A DNA stretch of 64,000 bases from Hyaloscypha bicolor E (taxonomy: Eukaryota > Ascomycota > Leotiomycetes > Helotiales > Hyaloscyphaceae), in contig NW_020194638.1 of assembly GCF_002865645.1 (NCBI RefSeq), forward strand, positions 496,001 to 560,000, given 5' to 3'. This document shows positions 21,709-32,853 of the stretch, in pieces. The first letter of the stretch is position 1. The number at the start of each line of letters is the position of its first letter. Under the pieces are notes generated by a model. That model was not told the origin of the DNA, did no database searches, and was given only the letters and a program-made list of their open reading frames with translations. The position numbers were made by a program, and so were the translations under genes.

Positions 21709-24409
21709 ATGTCTGACGTGGAGATAAGGTTCGCCGATCTGCAGTCCAGATACACGGAGCTGCTCGAGAAACGGATTGCTCAACTCGAAGCCGCGATTGC
21801 TGCTCCAGTGATCATTCCTACGCCTGTAGCTGCAGCTGCTAACGGCGTCGAGAAGGAGGACGACAATGACAGCTGTGATGACGAGAAAACGAAGAAAGAC
21901 GTATGCTATCAACCCCCTGCATCTCCGCCCCCCTCAAAGTTTCATCAGCTAATGCTCTCTACAGAAAGCCGATGAACAGAAGAAAGACGAAGATAAAGGC
22001 CCAAAATCTAGGTACCGAAGCGTAGTCCGAAAATGGAACAAAGAGGACGGAGCATACGTCGATGTTGATGTCAGCCTTGATGGAAAGAAGGCGGAGGATG
22101 GAGAAATTGCATTCACATTCAGGAAGAAGGTCGTAAATTTCGACCAAGGCGACATCCGCGATGCGAACAGTGAAGTTGATCTTGAGGCAGAAGGGCTTCG
22201 AAACTTGGTCAAAGAAGTCATTGGCACAGAATACCCCGGGCAAAATCTTGAGGGCGAGACTGTTAATATCCTTGCTCCTTATGCCCCTCTGGTAAGAACC
22301 ATTTTAATCTTCCACAACTTGATCAGCTTTTAAATTGGGGTATAGGTGCACAACTGGGAAGGGCTAAAGAAGGCTGCCAAGCCTGTTGAAGGAGAAGAAG
22401 GCGAGAAGAAGCAAGCCCGTGCAGATCTCGTGAGGCTACTCGAATGCGTCGAAGCCGCCCCAGAGCTTGAAAACTACTTCAAGACCCGAGAGTCGAACAT
22501 TAAGGCCAATATCACAACATATGATACGATGTGGTCGATTTTCAAGCCTAGGACCAAAGTCGTTGCCAAGCTGTTCCAAAACGCCTTCCAAATTTTTGAG
22601 GTAGCTCTTGCACCAATTCCGAGGTTCAATCGTGTGCCAAGGAGGCGTTCTGTCTCCGTTTGGTGCTGGGATTGGAAAGGGAAGGGGATGACAAAGGTGT
22701 TTTACGATATTAACATTGATCGGTACTGGGGGACGAAAGATATCAGTCAGCTTCCTTGCTACCCACTTGAATATTACATGGATGGATCAGAGAAAGAGAT
22801 CGAAATTCTTTGCAAGTCGCTTCAAGATCGAGGAGCGAAGTACAACAAGATTGTTCGATCCCCGTCCGGCGCAAGTCAGATGTACATTTATAATGGCCCT
22901 GCGTTGTCAGAGCGAAGGAGTGTTGTAAGGAAGGACAGCAAAGATCAGGTAAGTTCCGTTTCAACTGATTGGAGCTTCTTGTTTATATTACTTCCAGGAA
23001 AATGATAACACCAACAATGATGAAGAGGAACCGAAGACAGGGGACAAGCGCAAAACAGTCATGGTCAAAGGGCCGGTGATAGTCGACCCAGAAGCCTTCT
23101 TGCAATTTGGTACATGTCTCCACCCCACGTACGTTTTTGAACTTCACTAACCATTCGACAGGTGCTGACTATCTCATCCTTGGCGAATCTGAACCATGGT
23201 TTACTGGAGACTGGTTTGGCGACCAGGCCGATGAAGAAAAGGACCATGAACCAGGTCCAGAGGAGTTTCTATTGTATCCACCTCGAATACTTGGGTACTC
23301 GACTAGGGAGAAGATATGGGGTCAATTCAGCGTGGACAAGACGACCGATGTACCGGATCCGAGCATGTCCTTGTTCAAGGAGAAGCTCCAGTTGGATGAA
23401 GATTACAAGATTATGATTCAGGCATTGGTAGAAGAACATGGCGCGAGAGGAGGACAGAATGATAGGTTGAAGGTTAAGGATGTTGTGGAGGATAAAGGGA
23501 AAGGTCTTGTTTTGCTACTGCATGGTAAGCTTGTGCCAACATTTTGATTTACCAACGCTGACATTGCTCAGGTCCTCCTGGCGTAGGGAAGACTGTAAGA
23601 TTTTGACCCCTTCCCATCCGACTTGCACTCACGGATACTAACGTTTCATAGCTCACTGCAGAAACTATCGCAGAAGCGACAGGCAAGCCACTCTTCATCG
23701 TCAGCGTCGCCGAAATCGGTCTCGACGCCTCAAAAGCCGAGCGAAACCTCGAGCAAATGTTTTACCTAGCTGGAAAATGGGAAGCTGTTCTCCTCGTGTA
23801 AGTCCTCCAATCCCCTTCCATTTGCACCCACCGACAGGATCCAGTGATGAAGCAGACGTCTTCCTCGAATCACGGACGAGTGAGTCAGAGCCAAACAGGA
23901 ATGCGCTTGTGTCAGGTAAGCCCCCCTTCCTCTGATGCGCCAGGTCGCTCACGGGTTTAGTCTTACTACGAGTCCTCGAATACTACGACGGTATCATAAT
24001 CTTAACTACCAATCGCATAACCTCCCTCGACATCGCTGTTCAATCCCGCATCCATTTAGCAATCCGCTACGAAGACCTGGATCAGAAGCAAAAGCAGAAC
24101 GTATTCCGCATGTTTTTGCGGCAGCTGGAGGAGAATGAGCCCAAATCCATTAAAGATTACAACAAAGTGTTGGATTTCGTGGACGAATACGCTTCGAGGG
24201 ATAAACTCAATGGGAGACAAATTCGGAATGTTGTTGCGAGTGCGCTAAGTCTAGCAAGGAGTAAAGCAAAGCGGGAGAATGGAGATGCTAGGATGACGGT
24301 TGATCATCTGAAGAAGGTGCTTTATATTACGAAAGACTTTCAGGAGCAGTTGGAGAGTATCACGACGGATGCGAGGAGGCATAATGAAGTTAGGGGGTCA
24401 CGGAGATAG
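21709..24409 (+). CDS. DUF7025-type AAA ATPase (pair 1)
   Basis: Nine exons joined in phase: 21709-21900, 21965-22291, 22346-22948, 22998-23109, 23162-23524, 23572-23594, 23652-23797, 23845-23915 and 23961-24409, giving 761 aa with introns of 45-64 nt. A short coiled coil and acidic linker lead into a DUF7025-like region (VSVWCWDWKGKGMTKVFYD, SRYRS). The AAA core follows: Walker A GPPGVGKT at 533-540 (encoded by a 23-nt micro-exon), Walker B LLVDEAD near 586-592, TTNRI sensor 1 and QSRIHLAI with the arginine finger. The core is complete, so the protein should hydrolyse ATP, unlike its divergent neighbour. Related fungal proteins are mostly uncharacterised; a disaggregase or remodelling role is inference. 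Confidence 0.92.
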
Positions 24410-24626
24410 GGGAGGGAGGGAAGGTCGGTATTGGCCACGGAGCAGTATGATGAGTAAGGCTGAACGTCAAATAGAATTCGGTCCTCCAGCATGCTTCATG
24501 TTCGTTCCTTTGTGTGGTGTATGACCCGATGTACAACTCCAGAGAAATCTTTCTCCAACCTGAAGCCTGGTCTCTTTCCGAGACTTCACGAACGACCCCA
24601 AAGCCGAGTCAAGCCAGCAAACCTCA

Positions 24627-25946
24627 TCAGACTGACCACAAGATTGTGCATCCCATCAAATAAGGAGAAACAGCTCCGCGCCAAGTCTTGTCTTTCTTCT
24701 TAATCTTGTCAACTTTGTACTTCACGAAGAAGTTCTCGAACTTCTCCTTAGAGACTTCCTCCTGAAGAAACTTGCATCGCAATGCAGCCTTGGCCTTCTT
24801 GTCCTGATTCTCAGAGTCTGCCAGCTCCGCAATGACCTGCTTAGTAACAAGTTTCTGTACCTTTAGAGCAAATTGGGCAATAGCCTCAACCTGCTGCATT
24901 GTAATGTCCTTGTGATCCTCCCTCGCAACAATGATATCACCAACATCATCCCACATCTTCTTATCCACCCCTCCCCAGGTATCGCTCAAGACTTGGAGGT
25001 TAAGGTTCATAGCCGAGGCGACTGGGTTTGCCAACGGGTTCCAACCGGGGCCATTATATTTCAGCGGGGCAGCGAGCTGCTTGTATGTCATGAATGGAAG
25101 CTTCATAGCTTTCGAGAGCTCCGTTGCCTTCAACCGAAAGATACCATGTAGTGCGATGACGGAGGTGGGTGCGTATCTCGGCTTGCCACGGAACTTTCGG
25201 CTACCTTTGCAGGAGATGACAACGCCCCAAATTTGGTCCCTGACTCTGCCGTCGACGAAAAGGTCCTGCATCATCCTCGAAACATCGGTAACCTTCTCGA
25301 AGTCGACAGGCTGGTCACCAATCTTCAGCTCTTCCTTAACGCCGAGACCGTCACCGAAAGACTTGAAGTAGTCCGTAACGTAATGGAGATCAGCAGCAGT
25401 GACATCTTGATAGACCTTTGTCTCAAGCTTGAGGCCAGGCCAGGCAAGAACGATGAGTCGACCACACCAGCGGTGCTTATGCTTGCCATTCGCCATATTG
25501 GCGACACATTCATTGGTCTTTGAGCCATCGTAGAAGAACGCATCACGGAAGTTGAAGGCAACGGTATGATCAAGATCAAACTTCGGGGTTGAGTGAGAAG
25601 TGATTCGGACTTCGTTGGGTCGTGGGTCATCGTCGCCGAGGAAGGTGTGCTTGACCGGTTGATTGAAAGAGGCACCCATCTCTACGATCTTGAAGTCATT
25701 GTAGTTGCGTCCTTGAACCTAAACCAGTTCGGGAACCTTCGACTCCGGCTCAAGCTTAATCGCAATGAATGCCTTCTCCGAAGGGCGAGGATTCTTGTCG
25801 ACAAAAGCAGCAAATTGCTTGCAGACCAGCAGATGGAGTCTCTCGTCGTCATTCTTACACCTCTCAGAGCAGTATGCAGCAGATTTGCAGATAGAGCACT
25901 CCGTCGCATTGCTGGCATTGCAGACGGTACATCGAAGAGGAGGCAT
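24627..25946 (-). pseudogene. MYND-finger paralogue 2, one in-frame TAG
   Basis: The start at 25946 gives a MYND finger (CTVCNASNATECSICKSAAYC, then HLLVCK) and the shared PRPSEKAFIAIKLE block. At codon 76 (25719-25721) a TAG replaces the Trp found in paralogue 3 (WVQG), after which the same frame runs intact for 363 codons to 24627. No intron can remove it without deleting the conserved block before it. The 3' half has FDLDHTVAFNF, RWCGRLIVLAW and a Lys-rich C-terminus (EKFENFF). Apart from the TAG the frame is undamaged, so the lesion is recent, or the codon is read through, or translation of the rest starts at an internal Met (MGASF). A role in protein interaction is all the domain supports. 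Confidence 0.8.
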
Positions 25947-26401
25947 ATTGTCAAGTGAAGCGACAGTGACCGTTGAGGCAATGAAGGTGGATTCGTGTAC
26001 AAAATTCGTAAGCTCGAGGAAACTTGATGGTATCGTCAAGGAGGATAAACCGAATGATCTGGGGTGTTGAAGGCGTATTAGGGAGGAATGTTCGAAATTT
26101 CGTTGAATTTTGGTGATGTCGCAAGAAGGGTAGCCGAAATAGTACGATAGTTCTAGACGAAGTCCAAGCAGTTTTCGAAACTGGCTCGGAATTGAAGAGG
26201 TGTTGTCAACGAGAACGTACGCCTGTCCAAGATAAAGTTCGTGGTGATGTAGAGTCTTGGATGGCGTGACCAGAAAAGCCTTATCGGGGTTGAAGAAGAT
26301 GTAGATGTCTGAAGCGCTGTAAAGGTGGCTGCGGGCTGTGGTCTTGAAAGTGACAATAAACTGCGTGTTGGGCGAGGAGAACTTGGAAGCGAAAATTACG
26401 A

Positions 26402-26411
26402 GGGGGGGGGG
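26402..26411. repeat. G homopolymer (G10)
   Basis: A run of ten G in the leader region of MYND paralogue 2, adjoining aggg and gaag. Length may be assembly-sensitive. Confidence 0.7.
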
Positions 26412-26634
26412 AAGACAAGCCAAGAATAAGCGGCCACGGAGATAGTTTGGACAATCACTTGTGGAAATGCAGCAGAGTTCATGAACGAGTTCCGATCTTT
26501 GTGACATGATGGCAAAGATCATGTTCAAGAGGAGTATGTCCTTTCTCCCCCACAACATTTCGCAAGCATCTCCATCCAGATCCCCAAAGCCACCGGTTGC
26601 ATCCAGTATCAAAAGCACTCCTCCCAGTCTAGAC

Positions 26635-27826
26635 TCAGGATGGACAAACCGTCTTGTCCCAGGATCTATCTCCGTTCTGAGATCTCTTCTCCTTATACAC
26701 CTTGAAGAACTTCTCAAATTTCTTCTTATTCACATGTTCCTGCACAAACCTCAACCTCGTTGCACTTTTCTCCCCTCCTTCCAATCCCAACTCCTCCTTC
26801 ATTTCCCCCAAAAAGAGATGTTGAATGCGGATGCAGAACTCAGCTATAACCTCAAGATGTTTCTCAGTAACGCCCCGGCCGTCCTCTTTGCCCACCAGAA
26901 TATATCCCACACTGTTCTTAGGCCAGACCGTCTTGTCCACACAAACCCAATTCTTGCTCAAGGTGCTAATATCCAGATTCATAGCCAGCGCTGAGGGATT
27001 TCTATGGGGGCTCCATTCCTTGTCTGGCGTGGAGGAAGAGAGGGTTGTAAGGGTTGTATTGTATCCGCATGTGACCATCGGAACCTTGACTTCTGTCGAG
27101 ATTGGGGTTGCTTTGCCGCGGAAGAGTGGGTGTCCGTTTGAGACTACGGCGAGAGAATACTTAGGTGCACCCTGCATGAATGTATCCCCTTCGCTAGCTA
27201 ACATGGCGGCCCGATAATCCTCGGCCAGTACTGCCCCTTTGCTCCCACCGAATGACTTGAAGAAGTCCGCAGCAAAGTGAAGATCAGCGGCTATGACATC
27301 CTTGTACACAGCAGCCTCCGAGGCCAATCCGGGCCAGCTCAAGATAACCATTTGTCCACACCAACCGTATGTTTGCTATCCCTTGTGGGCTTCGAGACGC
27401 ACAAGTTTGGCTTCTGTCCTTTGAAGTGTCGAGGTAGTGGATTGCTACAGTATCCTCGAGGTTCGTAAGAGAAGGGATTGCGTGCTCGTGGATTCTCTTC
27501 TCCGCCACCAATCGAGGCTCCTCAACGTCAATATAGTCGATCTTGCTCGGGTTGTTGAATTCATTTCCTTGCTTTACAATTTGCATGTTCCAGGCCGCTC
27601 CTCCTTGAACCCAATCAAGTTTCGGGAAATGGGAATCGATCTCGAGCTTGATGACTAGAAGCGCTTCGTTAGATGGCCGAGGATGTTGAGTGGCAAATAT
27701 GGTGAACTTGCCACACTTATGCAAGTAGCCGTCGGACTTCTTACAGTTGTCGGGACAGTAGAAAATTGATTTACAGTCGCGGCACTTTTTCGCGCCTTCC
27801 GCAAAGCAGACTGTACAACGTGCCAT
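26635..27826 (-). pseudogene. MYND-finger paralogue 3, frameshifted
   Basis: The start at 27826 opens with CTVCFAEGAKKCRDCKSIFYC, a MYND finger, followed by PRPSNEALLVIKLE and an intact Trp (DWVQGG) where the other two copies have TAG. Around 27400-27430 the homologous reading leaves this frame; the downstream part (CGQMVILSWPGL, then ADLHFAADFFKSFGG, to KKFEKFF and a stop at 26635) lies in another frame. The shift falls in the same part of the protein as in relic 1. The 3' half aligns along its length with paralogue 2 (shared phrases: ADLHY/ADLHF, DYFKSFG/DFFKSFG, MNLNLQVLS/MNLDISTLS). Probably a pseudogene unless the indel is an assembly error. Confidence 0.72.
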
Positions 27827-29091
27827 TTCAGGCAGAGGGAGATCGAAATGTGCTGGAATTGTGCTATCAGCAGAGGTCGAAGGGGCAATGCACCAAAACC
27901 GCCAAAACATTGAACTTACCAGGGTTTAATATTCTTGAGAACTTTGCATAATAAATTCCACGTTGATGGTGGACTGGCGGCTGTGGTTGTGGCGTAGGAG
28001 GTTGAAAGTCAAATTGACGAGATCGGAGTTTTTGTCAATTGCTCGCTAGTGAAAGCGCTTCTAGAAACACTTGCTGCCTTTAACCAAGCACTTATCTACG
28101 CTCGGTTTCAAGCCTTATTGTCCCCGCGGCCCATATATATTCAGCAATAGAAACCAGCCATGGTGCAGCCCCTTGATCCATAAGATCAGGGACGATAGGC
28201 CGGGCATCTGCAGCCCAGGTCTGGTTCAGTGTTCTACAAGTTCAAGCACATTAAAACTGACTTGAAATCCACAAATCTATCCCAGAAGGCTTCCAGGTTA
28301 TCCAGTTCGTTGTCCATCAAGCTTAGGAATAATCATTAACGGAAATTCGCAGCTAAGCTTAGGCCGTTTGCGTGACGAGATCAAGGATATTAGAGCCAGG
28401 AAATTGGCAGCCATCGCTCAGTTCATTGATCCACAAGATCAAGATCAACTAAATGAGCATAATATCCACAGTCTTATCCTCAAAATACATGCTTCGAAGT
28501 CCTCCAGATTCCTCCAGTTCATTGTGCCACAATATCAAGAATATCCAACATAGCTAAAGTCTACAAATTTATCGTAAAATAATTAGGAATTATCCTGTTC
28601 ATAGTCCTATGAGGGAGGACATTCAACCGCGACTGAAATCCACGAACATAGAACCTAACTTCGAGATAACTCCATTTTTCTTCACTTTGCCTGAATCTCT
28701 GTAAACAAATACCCCGAGCTTTCCAGGGACATTACTGTCTGCACTTCTTTGCCAGCAGCACAAGAGATCCACTACACAGCTGCAGGACAAATCATTTCCA
28801 TCCCCTTGATATTCTGCCTACCCCCTCTCTCTAATGCCGGAGTGAAGCCGGAGTGAAGCCGCCGAAGCGATGCGGCCGCAGGGGCTCACCCCTCGTTTCG
28901 TAAGCGAGCCTCGGCTATTCCCTTCGGATTAAAATTCACCCGCTCCGACAACACCCCACATCTATCTATTTCCTCCCACCCGCCGAGCTTCCTCCCTCCT
29001 CCCTCCTCCCTCCTCCCTCCCTTCCTCTTCAATTTCCATCTTTCCTCGACACCACACCACAACCACAAACACAACCACAACAAGCGCAGGC
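27827..29091. other. Intergenic with decayed repeats and CT-rich leader
   Basis: No gene recognised. Loosely similar phrases of the type ttcattgNtccacaaNatcaag recur at about 28420 and 28525, with weaker matches near 28165 and 28300, suggesting an old tandem array. From 28800 the sequence changes to a GC-rich repeat (see the GCGGCCGC entry) and then to a C/T-rich leader. Confidence 0.45.
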
Positions 29092-30211
29092 ATGGAGGCA
29101 GCAGCAGCAGCAGCAGCAAAGGCTTCCTTGGAGCGGGACGAGAGCAAGAACGGCGATGAAAGGTAAACTTTGTTTATCTTGTTTCAGTCTACTTTCGGCC
29201 CGTTTTTTCAGTAGAGACGCAGAAAGACTCCACTTTCGGCCCATCCTTCTTTATTCGATTCCGGACGAGATGTCGTAGTTTGGGCTCACTTTTGGTTCAT
29301 CTTCTTTACTTAATTGCGGACAAGGCAAGTGCAGTATGCGTTTACTTTCCGCCGTGTTTACATTCTCTTTTACAAATAATATCCTTCACCTTCTCCTCAC
29401 TTCTTGGCTAAGGACAGAAAATCCGTTTGCTTTCCATTTATATTGTGGAAGTTCTTACAAATAATACCTATCTCACCTCACTTTCCCCCTCTTTTTTGCT
29501 CTAAACTCCCTTATCTTAGCACAAAGAACCCCCTTTCCTTTAGACGAGTTACGATGCGGCCGCAGGGGCTCGCTTGTCGCGAAGATATCCTGGTTGCACC
29601 TTCTCTCCTTCACACCTGAAAAGACGCGGCCGCAGGGGCTCGCTTGTCACAGAGATATCCTGCTTGCACCTTCTCTCATTCACACCTGAAAAGACGCGGC
29701 CGCAGGGGCTCGCTTGTCACAGAGATATCCCGGTCGCACCTCCTCTCCTTCACACCTGAAAGGACACTGCCATAGGGGGCTTGCTACCCTTTCACTTCTC
29801 TTTCACGGATTATGCGCTTCACTTCTTGCTCGTCTCAGTTTAAGATGGATAATACCTTCACATTCTGCTTGTTGTGAGTTTCTTCCTCGCAGATTCACCT
29901 TCCCCTCTCACTATTACCCCATAGACTCTACTTCAATTTCCACTTTTGTCTATATCTTCCTTACAAATACGATCCCTCACTTACTTATACCTCTTTCTCT
30001 GTCCCATGTCTTTGCATGTTTCTACAGACAATACTGTTCTCCTCCCCTTTCCCACACTGCCCTCGCTACGAAGATAGTCCGGCGCGGCCGCAGGGGTTTG
30101 CCCCTTTGTTTTCTAAGCGATCGCCTTTGGGTATTTCCTTAGACAAACTGTTCTCCTTTCCCTTGCTGCCCTCGCTACGAAGATAATCAGTCGAAGCGAG
30201 GACGCGGCCGC
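28872..30211 (+). repeat. Dispersed GCGGCCGCAGGGG repeats with 70-bp tandem core
   Basis: The 13-mer GCGGCCGCAGGGG occurs at 28872, 29556, 29626, 29696, 30084 and 30204. The middle three are exactly 70 bp apart and share the whole unit (cgcttgtc, agatatcc, gcacc, ctctc, ttcacacctgaa); a fourth, degraded unit starts near 29766. The 30084 and 30204 copies are about 120 bp apart and share a longer flank (ccctcgctacgaagata). Each 70-bp unit contains TGA in one frame, so the array is not a protein repeat. The GC-rich core in an otherwise AT/CT-rich stretch is unusual here. Confidence 0.85.
28990..29020 (+). repeat. CTCCCTC heptamer polypyrimidine tract
   Basis: About four tandem copies of a CCTCCCT heptamer, about 75 bp before the ATG at 29092. 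Polypyrimidine tracts of this kind are common in fungal core promoters. Confidence 0.7.
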
Positions 30212-31608
30212 AGGGGCTGGCCCTTCCACTCAAATCAAACCCTCAACTACATTTGAGATCAAAATCTCTCCCTTCTATTTTACTTCCAAACATATAGCTT
30301 CACTAAGCTTTTCATTTTGGTGGATGTCTTTAGACTCACCTTCAGCTATAAACTTTTCCCTGTTCTGAAGTGCGCAGAATTAGGTAATGAGAATTTGTTG
30401 TTTGATATCTTGAGGAACACTTCAACCTTCCTATTATTCCTTTCGTTCCCAACTCTTTAACTATCCACTCAACTCCAGCTGACACTATAACCAGCCATCC
30501 GACTTTCACCCTCTTCCCGAAGCTGCCGATCGAGGTTCGTCTCAGGATCTGGAGGACGAGCGCAAATCAAGGTCGGCTTATTGAGATTGAACAATCTACA
30601 ACATGGGCTCGTCAGCACTGGGATGTAACAGTCTGCCGTTCATCCCGCCGATCCCCTACCATTCTCCGAGTTTGCAAAGAGAGCCGAAACGAGTGTATGA
30701 AGTTGTACATCATGGCCAGATTCGATGCCTTCATCCCCGTCATGCACCTGAAGAACAACACTGTGCCCTGGCATCGCTGGGTCTACTACAACCCCAATGC
30801 AGACATTATCTACTTCGGCAAGAACACTTGCACTCGAAAGATCAACCATATCTGTCAACTAGGATTTCAAATCTCTCGCATCGCCATCACTATCTCGGAG
30901 AACTCGGACTCTGGCTATGACTGCTGTGCTGTCTGGTTCGATCCCAATATTCCTTTCGCCATGTCACCAGTCCATCGAATCACAAACGTACTTCACGGAC
31001 ACGGCACTCTCCCGCAAAGGTTACATACAACGGTCGGGAAGGAAGACGGGCGCTTGCCAGGCTGCAAAGGACTCAAAGACGTGTTCTGGGTTGATGAACC
31101 GGACTTTCTCACAAGATGCGAGTCCCTAGACGAGAACGTCGGGTTTCAAGCAGCGCCGTATGAACCTAGCGGAGGCCAGAAGTTCGTTACAGGCCTCAAG
31201 GACGAGATTAGCGCTGGCAAAGTTGTGCTTTCTGAAACGAACGGCTGGCTGGGAGACGAGAAGCCGGACTTCCACTGGGTTAATCTTGCCTTACACTCTC
31301 TCTCCTCGACGAAGTGCGATATCATATTCCTCAGATTGACGGCCAAGGCTCAACTTCGAAGAATCATCAAGGGAACGAGAAAGTATGCAGAAGATGTTGG
31401 CAGCAAGGCCGAAATCAGATTCGAATATGAAGATTGGGCGGAAGAGGGCGATTATGGCGTCAAGACCGTGGGTACGAGGGAGGAAATCGAACAACTTAAG
31501 GCCAAAATTGTCAGTCTGTGCAACGTCAGAGGACGCGTTGGAGGCAAGATTGAGATCGTTGATGAGGCAGATGCGAAGGAACCTGGTGCCGGCGATGACA
31601 AGAACTGA
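29092..31608 (+). CDS. 2EXR-domain protein, possible 1.3-kb first intron
   Basis: The main exon is certain from about 30495 to 31608. It encodes the 2EXR start FTLFPKLPIEVRLRIWR, then RVCKESRNEC, YFGKNTC and a basic C-terminal half to a stop at 31608. No ATG precedes FPKLP in this frame after an upstream TGA, so a 5' exon is needed. A good candidate is 29092-29162 (ATG, a run of seven Ala codons, then KASLERDESKNGDE, donor AG|GTAAAC). It joins in phase to CAG|CCATCC at 30495, giving 394 aa. That intron would be 1332 nt and contain the GCGGCCGC repeats, very long for a fungus, so exon 1 is tentative. 2EXR proteins form large families of unknown function in ascomycetes. Confidence 0.7.
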
Positions 31609-32853
31609 GGAATTGTAGATGTATCACGCATGCGCTGAACAATAGAAACGCGTTTATTTCATAGAACGAATAGCCAATGGAACAATGAAAACAGCCCACC
31701 TCTCATTTTCCCATTTAGGAATTGGAGATCAAGGGGGAAAATCTGTGGCAGCCAGTATATTTTCAACGTCCCGACCTTGTTGGAAAATGCAACCATCCTG
31801 CACCTCGATGTCCCACGTAGGCACTGAACATCAATGAACGAACTTGTGGTGGCATGCATCTTGAATGTCCAGACCTTTGCTAGAAGAATGAAAGAAGCGC
31901 GGCCTCAAATGTCCCACTTGAGCTTCGAACAATGAAATGCAAGGAAGAGCAAAGATCAGCATGAACTGTCGGAATCAACCCTCTCTCAATATGCTGACCT
32001 CAGCTGGAACAACGCAAGATACCCGGGTTGAGTCATACCCCGTGGGTGTAATGTGTATTGAAACATGAGATTACGGTTACGACTTTTCAAATACTTCTTG
32101 AACACTCAAATCATGCCTGGAAGAATAGAGGCAACTAGCCTCAAAAGTCCTACTCGAACCATGTACATTGTAACCGAAACCAAGATTAACATAGCACATT
32201 AAAATCAGCTCTCCCGTAACGTCCAGTAATTAGCTGGAACAACAGAAAAAAGCTACCATAGCTCCGAACAGCAATGTCTCGAGACATGCAATGATAGCCC
32301 TTGAAACTCCGTCTCATTGTCCAGGCTTGAATAGAACGAAGGCAATCCATTTAACCGCGGCTCTTATGCAAAGCCAACCGCGAGGATAACTCTTCTCATT
32401 CTTGCCTCCAGGAAGGTCAATCCCACTGAGGATACGGAGAGTAGAAGTTCGAGAATCCGACAACATTGTGATGATCAGGCACGAGACGACAATGGAGAAA
32501 TCGACAGTTTGTATGGGAAGATGAAAGAACGAATATCGAGAAAACAAATCAATGGAAAATGTAAAGTACTAGCCATGCTGGAAGAATGTACCTCGACCAC
32601 AATGTGAAAATTCCCGCCCAAGCAGACACATACTACATATGTGCTCACGTTAGCTACGCGCTAGGCTTGAAAGGGCCAAAAACGTGACAAGATTCGGCCA
32701 AGCCTTTTCGGCCAAACTGCCTTCCTGCCTTGTGGAAGCAGGAAGCCTTCTTTTACTCGTACCCCGCACAAGAAGCATACTCCTTTCGCTAACCCACACT
32801 TCACTCTTTGACCCGTCTTCCAGGACTCTCTCCAGACCATATATCCAGCAAAT
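31609..32853. other. Intergenic with degenerate spaced repeats
   Basis: No gene was recognised. Short phrases like gctggaaNaatg or gctggaacaac recur at about 31782, 31878, 31999, 32128, 32231 and 32577, some followed by cctcaaaNgtccNactNgaNc. They look like an old, diverged array. The last 200 bp serve as the methyltransferase promoter. Confidence 0.45.

Noticed and set aside
25719..26717. Long minus-strand frame upstream of MYND paralogue 2
   Set aside because: The 257 codons before the MYND ATG show no domain and include the G10 tract; treated as leader read-through.
29404..29759. Open frames across the 70-bp repeats
   Set aside because: Every unit ends in TGA in the candidate frame, so the array does not encode a repeat protein.
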